Positions 21,601 through 32,097 of a stretch of 39,869 nucleotides of DNA are shown here, piece after piece. The notes beneath the pieces were generated by a model that searched no databases, was not told where the DNA came from, and worked only from the letters and a program-made list of their open reading frames with translations. Source of the DNA: Chromera velia (Eukaryota; Sar; Chromeraceae); assembly GCA_018398765.1 (NCBI GenBank), contig JAHBMJ010005193.1, positions 27,501 through 67,369 of the forward strand. The letters are read 5' to 3'. Position numbers and translations under genes: made by a program. Numbering within the stretch: position 1 is the stretch's first letter; each line of letters begins with the position of its first letter.

Positions 21601-24600
21601 TCTTCTCTTCTGTTCTCTGTTATCTCTTCTCTGTTCTCTTTTGAATGAATGCAGATGCGAAGAGCTGAGGGCAACAACGGCCAGAGACAACCTCGGGAGG
21701 GTCCTCTTGAGAGATCGGCTTGTAAAGGAATTTTGGAACTCCTCCGTCGAACTCGGGAGGGTCCTCAGGGCCCTCTCCTCATCCTACGCAGGTGCATGGG
21801 GGGTGGGCACGGGTATGGAAGGAAGGAAGCAAGGAAGAAAGGTTCCGTTTTGCATTCATTTTCAAGTTGAAGTACTGACGTAATTCTTGCATGGGTGGAT
21901 TTCGGTGTCTTTTCGAATCGATGATTCTGTTTCACGGCCAGGCAGGTAGACATGATTTCACTGGAACAAAACAAGAAAACACCCATGCACACGCACGTCT
22001 GCATACCTCCGTGAGTATCCATCTGCAGTGGCGCGTTACCCTGTCCTGCCGCCATCGTGCGTGCGTTTATTTTGATACAGAATTCTTTCTCATACATACA
22101 GAAAATAAACGCATGCATCTCATCTGCAGTGGCGCGTTACCCCGTCCCTGCGACCACCGAAGCCGAAAAAGGGGAGTTGAGGAAGATCCTGATGCTTCGC
22201 AGAATGGAGAGGATGGCGCGAAATTTGGAGAAGACAGATCCAGAGACGGCGGAGCTCTTTGAGGGAGATAAGGTCCTCGATCACACGCAGTTCGCGTCAG
22301 GAGAGGTGAGTCTGTTGTACATAAACGTGTGTGTGTGTGTGTGTGTACGTGTGCATGAGGGGGAGAGAGAGCGAGTTAAGGTTCTGCTTTGCCCAGACTG
22401 GGAAAGTTTTGGAGAAATTGCAAAAAGTAGTGCAGGAGTTTTTCTTATCAGACACACGCGTGGTTTTCCAATCATCTGATATCTCTATGGTGTTCCTTCC
22501 CAATCAGAGCAAAAACATCGTCAATATAGGGGAGCCGATGGTCAGAGGCCAACCCCAGAATGCATGGCTTTGAATGTCTTTTTGTCTTCACACCTGCATG
22601 CAGGAGAATTACATTGTGAACTGGGGTCTCTCTGGTGAGCACTCCAGCCTGACGAGGGTGTGGAAGGAGGCGGTGCAGCAGTTGAAGACGCCCATCTCTG
22701 TTGGAGACTCGAAAGACAATGAAGAGGATGGAGGGGGGGCAGGGAAGGGAGCAACAAAAAAGAAGGAGAAGGAAGAGGAGGAGGATGGAAAGAGCAAAAA
22801 GGACGAAGGGGAGGAGGGAGCGGAGCCCCTCACACCCCAGGCTCTGCTCTTTGAGTCTTTCCAGCTTCTCACCAACAGCAGACGGAGGGCACAAATCACA
22901 ATTCTCGCTGCGAGAACGGCAGAGGTCAGATGAAGGAATAGACGCTTGCAGCGACACCGAAATGCCTACGCACACACACTCTCTCACATACACACATACA
23001 GACACAGAGAGAGGGAAAGACAGAAAGGATAGAGGTGATTTCCTTCCCACGAATGCATCAATGCGCTTCCTGATGCTCTCTCTCTCTCTCTCTCTCTCTG
23101 ATTTTTCCTCCTCCCTGCTATTTCTCTCTTTTGACTTCCTTGTCCTTCATGCATACTTACCTGCCCCCATGGTCTTCAGAAGACTGTGAAACGTCTCTTG
23201 TCTCTCCCTTGTCTTCTTGGCACTGTTTTCTCTGTTCTCTTTGTTCAGCACCGTGCGGCATTCAACGCAGAGTTCGACCGACTGGCCGAGCTAAAGGACC
23301 AAGTGGCCGACGCAATCCAGGAGAGGCTGAAGAGAATGAGGCAGATCCTGAAGGAACTGAAACTGGAGGACGATCTTCCGGACCTCCAACACGGAGAGGG
23401 GGAGGAACCTCAAAAGGAGGTCATGCAGGTTGGTTGGTGTCTCGGGAGGGAGGAAGGGGGAAGAGGGGGAAGAGAGAGGATAGAGACAAAAAAGGAAAAA
23501 AAAACTCTGAGAGAGAGAGAAGGGAATGTCGTGTTTGTTTTAATTTCACGGCGCCATCGACAGCCTTCCCTCCCTCTCTGCTTGCGCAGTGTCCATCGTT
23601 GAATTCAAATCCTTTCATGTGTACTTATTCTCTTCCTCTGATGTCTGACAGGTCCAAGACGAGGAGGTGAAGGTCGAGAAATATCTTTCTCAGGAAGAGA
23701 GGGTAAGTGAGTGAGTGAGTGAGTTGGTGAAAGGAAAGAGAGGAGCCTTCAGGATTTGAGAACTATTTCCAGAAAAGGAATTAAAGCGTGATATGCAGGG
23801 AGAATGTCTGCGTCTATAAAAAAGAATTTGTGGAAGGTTTGTAAGTTGAAGGTTCCGAGTCTTCTTCTTCTGGGATTTTCCGAGTGATCCGCTGTGCGTT
23901 TCCCTTTGCGTTTTTCTTTTTCTTTTTTTTTTCCCTCCCCCCTTCGTCCTCTCTTCTTTCGCTCTCCATGCAACATCTCTCTGTCTCTCTCCAAAACTTC
24001 ACTGCGAAATTGTGGGGAGAAAGATTGTGTAAGCGTTTCGAAAGAATTCGCAAGAAGAAGAAGGAAATATGGAGGGAGGGTCTTCAACAAGCGAAAATCC
24101 CTCCCTCCCTCGCTTTTTGTGAGGCCTGATTTCTCATGTCTGTTCTGTTTCCGCTTTTTGTGAGGCCTCGTTTCTCATTTCTGTTCTGTTTCCGCACCTG
24201 TATGCAGGACCGTCTGGAGAAGGAGAGGTTGGAGGAAGAGGAGAGGATCCGGAAGGCAAAGGAGAACGATGCGGGGGAGAGAGCGCTCATGCAGGTGGGT
24301 GGGTAGTTGGGTCTCCTCTCCATCTGGAGTGGGTGATAGAGTTCCTCTGGAAAGAAGAAGCGCAAAAGAATTTTCAACAAGAGTGGTTTCACAAATTGCT
24401 TTTTTGTTTGTGCCGGTTGGCCTACTTGTCTCCTCCTTGCCAAAGGACTCTGTGTGCTCCTCGTTGAAACAAGGGTAATGAGAAAAGAAGAATTGCGTAT
24501 TATGTGAGGGTCTCGGCAGGCAAAAAAAAAGGCATTTTTATGCAGACACGTACAGTACAAATGATAACAGTTTCCAAAGAACTTCCTGAAAACCTACCCT

Positions 24601-27057
24601 CCTCTCCCCTCCCTGGATCGATGTATGACTGCCTGGCTGCCTGCAGATGATGGGTGGAGTTTTGAAGACCAAGAAGGATCTCTCTCCGTTGGAGGTGGAG
24701 TTGGAGAGAGAGGAATGGATGGAGACACTGACTGAAGAGGAGATGAACGAGACCCAGAAGACCGCATGGACAGAGTATGTGAAGAAGGCGCAAGAGCTAC
24801 AGGAAGAAAAAGAGAGGTGAGTGAGTGAGTCAGTAGCAGGTACAATAAAGGTCTTTTCAGAGGAAAGAAGACTTTCAAAGAGGAACGGTAGAACGAATCT
24901 ATGCAAGCTTGGCAGAGAACTTGACAGCAATAAAACGCAGCTAGACAGGTCTCTTTGTGGTGTATCAACCTGCAGGCATTCTTTTCCTTTTCTCTCTTTT
25001 CTTTTCCTTTCCTCTGCAGATACGTCAAGCGCCTGAAGGGCGACTTGCAGAGGCTGCGAGGCGAGGTGACCGAGCTAATGAAGACCTTCGACGTGCGCCT
25101 GAGGCAGCTCGGCAACCTGCGGCACCTTGCGGACTGTCGCATATTCAGAGACGAACTTTTCTCCATCAGGCTCTCCCTCTGTAGACTGCAGGTCGGTTAG
25201 TGAGCATTGCTTTGGAATTGAAATAGATTGATTGATCTACCGCTTGAGGGGCAAACCAAATCGGCGATTCTCCATTTTCATATGCACCTCTACGTCTTCT
25301 CTGAAGCACATCTCGCTGACTGACTGACCTCTTTTTTCTTGTGGGACACAAAGGAATGGACGCACGGATGAGCTACGATATTTCTGCTCTGAGTGATTAT
25401 GGGTCCTAATCGACCTATCCGCACAAGCGTTTCTCTCTTTCCCTGCTTTTCGTACTTTTTGCGCGTATCCCTTTCTTCATTAGGCCATGTGCGCGCGCGT
25501 CTATCTATCTGTCTGTCTATCTGTGCAGGCTTTGGAAGACCGAAAGAAGATCTCTTCCCTTCAGGCCCAGTTGCTGAATGCCGAGGAAGCCGTGCGTGTT
25601 GCTCGGGAGGCCTCCAGGGGCCTTCAGGAAAGGGTTGCGCAATGCGAGCGCGTCCTTCAAGAGGACCAGACGAAGGATCGAGAAGTCCAGATCCAGTTCA
25701 GACAGGCACTGGCGGACGCAGCTCCCGGTTTGGAGCAGGACATCAACACCACACTCGTGAGACTCTTCAAATACCGGTGGGTGGAGATCGAGCTCAGGCA
25801 GGCATACAGGCACGTGTCTATTTGACAGCAAGAGGAGTCACGTACGTCTGCAGCTGTTTTTGTTTCAATCAGCAATGTAAATGGAGCAAGTTGCTGGTCT
25901 TCCTTCTTACATGTGGAGTTGTGCGAACGGATACCCATGGATCTTCGTCTCAGCGTCGGTCTATCCTCCCCCCCCGCCCCCCCGCCTTGTTTGAGAATTA
26001 TGAAAAAGGTCCGAGAATCAATAAGAGGAAGGCTCGAACTGCTTTGTGTCTCATGCGTAGAGCGTGCATGAGCTTCCGTGGTATCAGGAACTTCGCGCTT
26101 CTGCATCTATGCGTGCGTCATTTCCTTTTGTGTGGATGGGATGCAGGGTGAGTTCTGAGAAAGACAAAGAGAAGGAGAAGGATCGACTCGGAAGGACAGG
26201 AGCGAACGCGACGCTGCGAGGTGCTCGGTCGGGCGCTTTCAGTTCGATGCACAGTCTGCGCACAGAGGCCACGATGTTTCCCTTCTCTCCCTACGGAGAC
26301 GAGGGTGTGGAAGATCTTCCTGACAGCCCCTTCCGGTCAGTCACTCACTCAGTTGGTGCATGTCTCTCTCTGTCTGCCGTTTCATGATTTGTTCTTTCTT
26401 GTCATCTCAGCGTCTCATTTCCATTTCTTCATACCTCTACCTCCTGTGAATAGAATGGCGGCGTGACTATTTGGAGGTCTAGACCCAAGGAGCCACAGAT
26501 TGTCTTTTCTAACCGAACACAGATGTGAACAATCATCTCTTCATCTGTGCTGTCTGTCACTCTCCAACAACTTCCATGTATCTCGAAGAGCCAAGGATGA
26601 GCCGGGAGCACACGACCCTGTCGCATGCATTTACTTTCATACAGAAGTTTTATAAATAATAAATAATGCATGTATGCATGAAAATAAATGCATGCAATCT
26701 CGCAGAGCCAAGGATGAGCCGGGAGCACACGACCCTGTTGCAGCGGCGTTGGGGGAAGACGAGGAACCGATTCAGGCCGATCAGGTGAGATTGGTGAGAT
26801 TAGACGATGATCATCGAAACAATTAAGAGAAGAGGGGCGGGCGGGATCGGACTGAGAGGGCAAGCAGAGAGAGCGAAAAAAACAAGATCGGATTTGTCCG
26901 GCCTGTTTTGTTGCCAGCGCTTTGTACTTGAAAGAAATCCAGCTCTCCGAATTTTGCACCTTTGCACTTTCCGTGTGTGCTTTATTGTGATCCTTTTCAT
27001 GAGACTCAATTTTTCCATTTTGTGTGTTTTTGGATCTTCCAGTCGATTTCCACACAC

Positions 27058-27105
<48 letters not shown>

Positions 27106-28089
27106 ACATGCATTGACGCCCCCCCCATGCAGGAGGGTCTGGAGACTCTGGAGCCCGCAGTGTTTTCCTTGATGCTCAGCTGGAGGAGGAAGAAGATAGA
27201 GGGGGAGGCCAGAGCCGCCAAGGCACTCACCTTGGTCGAGGCAGTCAAGCAGCTGCACGCGCATCACCAAGAGGTGTGTGCGTCAGTCTGAACGAAACCT
27301 CGAGAAAGAAAAGAAATTGAAATGAGGAAGGAAGCTTTGTCGATCGAGCAGGCACCAAACAAGCAGTATACTTCCCACCATCGATTTTCGCTTCAGTCTG
27401 CCGGTGGTGGGTCGAGATTGTTGGATTGTCCCTGGGAGGGAAATTAAATAAACTGACTGAATGATGAACCTCGCTGTCTGCGCCCCCTTTCTGATTGCAG
27501 GACCGTCATGCATGTGAGCTTGCACTCGACAGAGCCAGAACCGAGCTATCTGACCACCTGCACTATACCGCAAGAGAGAAGCTGGAGGTGGAGGTTCTCA
27601 TGCAACTGCGGCAGGGCCAAGTCAGTCGGTCAGGACGGACAGCGGGTAAACGTTTCTTCGTGTGTTTGCCTAGCCGGCCTGATTCAGGCCGTACATGTGG
27701 ATGTGATATCAAATGCACCTTTTCGTTTTGCGAGCTCATGTCTCTTGACTGATAAAAGAAGTTCAGAAGAAACGGGACGGATGGGTTCAAAAGGGTCTCG
27801 TTTGGTTCGCTGATCTTGTCTTGCCTGTATGTAAATCTTTCTTGTCCTCGAGAAGGCACATGAGCACTACATTCTCCTTTCCTCCTCCCTCTTTCTCTCT
27901 CGGTGTTCTCCTCCTTGCAGGTGGAGCTCCAGCAGGCCCCCGTTGTGACAGACTACTCCGACGCGATCGTGATTAACCAGGAGGTGATCAATTTGAGGAA
28001 CGACAAGATTCTGGAGTTGGGAAATCAGAAACTCGAAATTCTGGAAAGAATCAAGGTCAGGCAGTAAGACAAACAAACGCACGCACGCC

Positions 28090-28130
<41 letters not shown>

Positions 28131-28730
28131 ACACACATACACACACACACACACACACAGACACACACACACACACACACACACACGAGTGTTGAAACAG
28201 AATAGATAATTCCTGGCTTACACTATTGTTTGAAAACAGACGACGTTTGCTTGCTACAAAAACGCCGTTTACTCAAACATTAAAATACACGCTTTTCGTT
28301 GACTGTACCACTCAATGCCTGACCAATCGATTCACTGGTTCACTCACTGCTCCACGATTCCTCCATTCATCCATTCCCCTATATATCTACGATTTGTAAC
28401 TCCGCTCCCTGCCTGAATGTTCCCTGAATTATTCAGGACTTCCGCAAGAAACTGGCTGTCCTCGAGTGGGAGCGCCGTCTGTTGACCCTTCAGGCCTCGG
28501 ACCTCCACGAGAGAGAGAAGGATGTGCATATGCTCAGAGTCACGAAGGAACTCCAGCAACTGTTGAGAGACGGCGACGACACACGACAGAAGGAAGCTCT
28601 GGAGACTTTACAGAGGAAGATTGAGCATGTGCAGAAAAACGCACAGAAGAGAATTGCAAGCATGAAGGAACAGGTGGTATCCATCGACAGACAAATCAAA
28701 ATCAGGGTGGGTACGTCAGTTTAATTGTCC

Positions 28731-28765
<35 letters not shown>

Positions 28766-29542
28766 AGTTCGTTAGACAGCCAGCCCGTCGGACAGGCAGG
28801 CGCTCATGAGCGACGAAGGAAGACAGATTACTTTTCTGATTCTTCTACTCGCTTCTCATTACGCGTTCCGAGGTGCCTCTTTGTATCTGTGTCTCTGTGT
28901 CTCTGCATCTCTGCCTTGTCACTTTGTCTCTCTGTGCTTTCCTATTTAAGTCATCGTTATCTCTTGTCAGCACTCTTGTTTTCCTTTTCAACATGTTGCA
29001 GTTTTGTTTCCTTGGCCGAAGTAAAGTCAACCAATCGCTTTGCACATGCTTTCTCATCCATCCCTCTTCTCTCACTCAATCGATTGCTCACCTTACTTTC
29101 CTGCCATGCACCTCATCTGATCTGATCGCAGCAACGGGAGAACTCGATGCTCGACACAAAGCTCCAAGAACTCCAGTCGGGAGTCCAACAGAGAGAACAC
29201 ATCAAGAAACTCTGCGGTGGAATGGGCACGCACGAGTCCGCAGCCGCCAACGAGAACGCCGACTCGCCTCGTCGAAGCGTCTCGCCCAACTCCCCCGGGA
29301 GGAAATCTGCGGCCTCTGCCTCGGGAGGGAATCAACAGAAGACTGCGGATTCCTCGAAGAGATTCAAGAGCTGCAGGAGAAGGGCGGCATTGCTGGCCAC
29401 CGCCAAAGACCAGTCAGAGGAGATTGACGCGCTCAGACAGGAACTGGAGAGGCTGCGCAAGAAGACCTTCCCCTCTTTTGTGCATCTCTACGAGCCTCGG
29501 CCCGTGAATCCAGACACGAGACTGAGGGGGAACTGGCAGTAA
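12553..29542 (+). CDS. CFAP44: CFAP44/CFAP43-type ciliary tether protein, WD40 plus coiled coil (31 exons, 2085 aa)
   Basis: A complete gene whose 31 hand-placed exons keep phase from ATG (12553) to TAA (29540-29542), coding length 6258 nt; exon coordinates are in the two part-entries below. The family (FAP43/FAP44) forms the tether/tether-head that links inner dynein arm f to the axonemal doublet. N-terminal beta-propeller sequence (residues 1-994) is followed by long charged coiled coils (995-2085). The end contains the family-like LERLRKKTFPSFVHL. MMGGVLKTKKDL, EVEVLMQLRQGQVEL and the LRVTKELQQLL segment resemble CFAP44 more than CFAP43 as I recall those families, so the ortholog choice is less certain than the family. 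It is longer than the usual 1650-1850 aa because of acidic, Gly-rich inserts. The protein implies a flagellate stage. The first exon could be preceded by a non-coding exon. Confidence 0.88.
13676..13765. repeat. (CTTC)n followed by (CTGA)n
   Basis: Intron 2 of the CFAP44-like gene: CTTC units to about 13735, then CTGA units to about 13765. Confidence 0.92.
14862..14912. repeat. (GTGA/GTGG)n starting at the exon 4 donor
   Basis: The donor GTGAGT at 14862 is the first unit of about a dozen GTGA and GTGG tetranucleotides. Confidence 0.92.
15130..15176. repeat. (CTGA)n running into the exon 5 acceptor
   Basis: About eleven CTGA units end directly in CTGCAG, which is the acceptor of exon 5. Confidence 0.92.
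15560..15626. repeat. (TG)n microsatellite
   Basis: About 33 TG units, 21 bp after the chosen exon 5 donor. Confidence 0.97.
15841..15900. repeat. (TTTC)n polypyrimidine repeat before exon 6
   Basis: TTTC blocks separated by TTTTTTC lie just upstream of the exon 6 acceptor at 15914. Confidence 0.9.
17170..17212. repeat. (CAGT)n at the exon 8 donor
   Basis: The donor CAG|GTCAGT begins a run of GTCAGTCA-type units that extends about 30 bp into the intron. Confidence 0.9.
18419..18513. repeat. Duplicated 29-bp unit plus (GTAT)n before exon 10
   Basis: TATCTATGTATGGTCGGTCC with the following bases occurs twice, separated and followed by GTAT repeats. The second ends in GTATGCAG, the exon 10 acceptor. 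Confidence 0.88.
18943..19135. repeat. (CTTC)n microsatellite in intron 10
   Basis: About 190 bp of CTTC with CTTT and GCTT variants leads into the exon 11 acceptor. Confidence 0.95.
20540..20571. other. Assembly gap of 32 N
   Basis: N run flanked by C homopolymers on both sides, inside intron 13 of the CFAP44-like gene. True length is unknown. No exon appears to be lost, since exons 13 and 14 join in phase. Confidence 0.99.
20876..20962. repeat. (GTGA)n microsatellite in intron 14
   Basis: GTGA and GAAT tetranucleotides start about 34 bp after the exon 14 donor. Confidence 0.92.
22019..22050 (+). repeat. Decoy copy of the exon 17 start in intron 16
   Basis: CATCTGCAGTGGCGCGTTAC is present about 100 bp upstream of the true acceptor (22121-22140), followed by CCTGTCCTG versus CCCGTCCCTG. 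It includes the acceptor and the first exon bases. Confidence 0.9.
24111..24192. repeat. 41-bp tandem duplication before exon 21
   Basis: Two adjacent 41-bp units beginning CGCTTTTTGTGAGGCCT, differing at three positions, lie in the polypyrimidine region of the exon 21 acceptor. Confidence 0.92.
26579..26623 (+). repeat. Decoy copy of the exon 26 start in intron 25
   Basis: About 40 bp (from ATCTCG to CGACCCTGT) nearly identical to the true exon 26 start at 26698-26740. The decoy has GAAG instead of GCAG, so the acceptor dinucleotide AG survives but the CAG does not. Confidence 0.92.
27053..27101. repeat. (CA)n microsatellite in intron 26
   Basis: About 24 CA units. Confidence 0.95.
28079..28187. 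repeat. (CA)n microsatellite in intron 29
   Basis: About 100 bp of CA with occasional TA and GA units, about 24 bp after the exon 29 donor. Confidence 0.95.
28729..28764. repeat. (GTCT)n microsatellite in intron 30
   Basis: About nine GTCT units shortly after the exon 30 donor. Confidence 0.93.
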
Positions 29543-30058
29543 TGTTACTTTGCTAGCATCAGTGGGAAGAGGAATTGAGAGTATGAGAGAAAAATGAAGT
29601 TTTGAGAAAAGATTCAACAGTGAAGGGTCAGAAATATCTGTGCAAAATGATTGAATTATGACAAAATTCATTAACATGAAAAACTAGAGAACTTTTGTTG
29701 CGTACATCCCTTCACTTATTTTTTCATATCTAATAAAAGGTTTTATGTACGGTTTTGTTGAAGTGGTTCATAAAATTTTTTTTAATTTTGTCTTAGACTT
29801 TCTTTGACATCGATCTCAGCCTAGATCTCAGCTCGGGTTATACAATTAGTACTATCATGCTGTTTACAGTCTTACATATGTCATATACAAAACATGACTG
29901 TTCAATGACATTACTTAGCAGTGCATGAGGTTCAAACTCGTTACCACACAATCCTGTGACAATATATAACTATGATAGCAACAATAATCCCAGCTAGCAA
30001 TCTATAGCTATTGTAATAATATATAGCTTATATCATTAGTTACGTCAATTAACTTGAA
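29543..30058. other. 3' flank of the CFAP44-like gene
   Basis: AT-rich, no coding frame. AATAAA at 29732-29737 is a candidate poly(A) signal, 190 nt after the stop. Confidence 0.5.
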
Positions 30059-30215
30059 TTAACTAGCTACATCTATACGTCGGATATGTTTTTTAACTGT
30101 AAAAATAGTAAACTATTCATAAATTAGTAAACTATTCCGATAGGCATGAAGTCATTTTTTGAATTGTAGGATCTGACCAGAGTGAATAGTGAACTATTTA
30201 TACTATTCACAGAGC
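30059..30215. repeat. Left terminal and subterminal repeats of the large element
   Basis: Contains the terminal motif and the words AATAGTAAACTATTC (about 30104-30118), TTAGTAAACTATTC (about 30124) and GAATAGTGAACTATT (about 30184). Subterminal repeats like these are typical transposase binding arrays. Confidence 0.7.
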
Positions 30216-30402
30216 ATATCATAATCAATCAAAAACACTCCTGCAAAACTGTTACATTCAAAACGACGCATTTCAATGCATACTGGTGATATAAAGAGCC
30301 GTCGCCGAACCTCCACAAAGGCCAGTCAACTCAGGTCACATACCAATTGATCCAATATCGACAGTCGAGCGCGTCTCGCTGCATAAGGGCGTCTCTCTTC
30401 CC

Positions 30403-31852
30403 TTACCAATTGTAGCGAACGTCTGGCATCAAGAGCACACGATCGACAATATGTTTTACAAAGAAAACGTCAACTTTCTTTTCAAATAATACATACTTCA
30501 CATGCAAAGGTGCAGCATATGCAGGGCATTCATTATCTCTGAGTTCTTTTATTGTTTCAACAAAGCAAAGAGGCTCCTCCACAAAAGAGGCAAACGATTC
30601 AGAGATACCCTTGAGCGCCTCAGCTTTCAAATGGAACGTACAAAGCAAGGCAAGAACCCCAAACACAGTGTGTTTCTCTTCCTCTAAATCTTGCTCGTTC
30701 AGTTCAATAGCTTCAAGCTGAGGAGGACTGTACTCGCTGTCTCTGAACTGAAGATGCACAGGCAAATAGTTCCAAAAATTCCCCCCCTGTCCTGCATTAT
30801 CTGACCAGCCACAGGTAACCAGCCATACTTTATTTGAAGTGAATTTCTCTTCCCTGAAGTCGTTTTCCTGCATGAACAATTTTTGAAATTTCTTCACATC
30901 AGGGATGCTCACTTTTTTGTACACAGTCAGCACTCCATATTCAATCAAATCTGCCTTGAACTGCCGAATCGTATCTGCTTCTTGCCTGCTTGAATGTCTA
31001 TCATACCTATGAATCCGTATATGCAAGGCCTTTGCAAAAGTAGGCATGAGCTTGTCTCGGGAGCGAATCTGAGGCAGTGCATCCCCTGTGTTCACATCTA
31101 CAAGCAGAACACTGCCAACACAACTTGACAATTTCTGTGCAAGCCTCTCTTCAACTTTGAAGCACGCCTCTTCACGACGCTTTTGATCTTCACTCTCAAA
31201 AATAATTTCCATTTTTTCGCATTCTTCCACACGCGTTTTCAATCACTGCAAAAAATAATGTCGAGTAATGCAAGTCAAGAGTCTGTTCAGACTCTTGTAC
31301 GCTCTCTCAAATACTTCCGTTGACCACAAAACAGGCGGGCTGTGCATAACAGTCAGCTCGATCGTGTGCTCAGAGAGGTCATGTGGCTTCACCAAACTTG
31401 AACAATCCCTCCCACTCTCTGTGGTAATCTCGATAAATTTCATAATTATCGCAGAAAGATACTTTCCCAACTTGTTTTATCTCTGCTCCTCCCCCTCCCC
31501 CTCTCCTGCTGGAATATCAATCACCCGATTCACTTTCCATACCTCTCTGCGAAGAAGTGCTCCCACGTATACAACGTCGGCAAAGAGATCCACCAACTCA
31601 CTCATAACACCGTTGCATGCCATCGCAAAAGGGAGAACTTGCATGATGTGGCGCGCTGCTTTCTGGTCAGATTAGGCACTGAAAAAAACCCACTGCAAAA
31701 CAGGTGATTCATTTCTGGAGGGAAAACGACTTCTTTACAGTAGGCCTCTAATGCAATCATCTGTTCCTTTGTCCCGTACGGCCGACCGCTCTCTTGATTG
31801 AAAAAAAAATTTGGAATGAATTCGACGCAACGTTTGACAACCCCCAAATCCC
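30403..31852 (-). pseudogene. C-terminal half of a KDZ/Plavaka-like DDE transposase, interrupted
   Basis: Minus-strand coding sequence with family-like segments: MQVLPFAMACNGVMSELVDLF, then HSPPVLWSTEVFERAYKSLN, then a long tail (30403-31242) with SNKVWLVTCGWSDNAGQ and FWNYLPVHLQF. In-frame breaks are seen: TAA at 31477-31479, and TGA at about 31243 that directly follows a good acceptor (TTTTTTGCAG) and so may mark an exon start. There is also a frame change near 31670. No N-terminal DDE half is found upstream on this strand. Function in the family: cut-and-paste or rolling transposition. Confidence 0.6.
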
Positions 31853-31955
31853 ATACTATGAGCGCGCGCGGGGGTCATGCCCCGTGGCATGCTGCATGCC
31901 GGGCAGCATGGCTTATGCCACCCGAAGACTGGAGGCACAGCCAATGCCTAGAAGG
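31850..31955 (+). repeat. GC-rich palindromic short repeat, copy 1
   Basis: Starts ACTATGAGCGCGCGCGGGGG and contains several CATGCC/GGCATG hairpin arms, ending near CACAGCCAATGCCT. An inverted copy lies at 37160-37275. Confidence 0.75.
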
Positions 31956-32097
31956 ACTGTCCTTTGTTTCTGGGGCATAGCTCATTGGTCCATCAACAGA
32001 GTCTTTTGTGGCAACAAACCTTTTCATTGGTTTACCAAGGACCTATGCCTTGCTTTTTTTGTGTTCGGGCGTGTTCAGTAGACCGAGTTTGAAGACT

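Larger units (their letters stand above)
20245..29542 (+). other. Exons 13-31 of the CFAP44-like gene: coiled-coil half
   Basis: Exons: 20245-20368, 20669-20842, 21261-21349, 21655-21791, 22130-22305, 22604-22924, 23249-23428, 23652-23702, 24208-24294, 24647-24816, 25020-25191, 25529-25776, 26147-26335, 26706-26784, 27133-27273, 27501-27620, 27921-28055, 28437-28706, 29132-29542. Markers include RNEFSIDFE (exon 15), EFWNSSVELG (exon 16), EVKVEKYLSQEER (exon 20), RALMQMMGGVL across exons 21/22, INQEVINLRNDKILELGNQK (exon 29) and LAVLEWERRLL (exon 30). Exon 18 holds a Lys/Glu-rich insert between conserved segments. Exon 31 has a Ser/Pro-rich linker before the last coiled coil. Confidence 0.86.
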
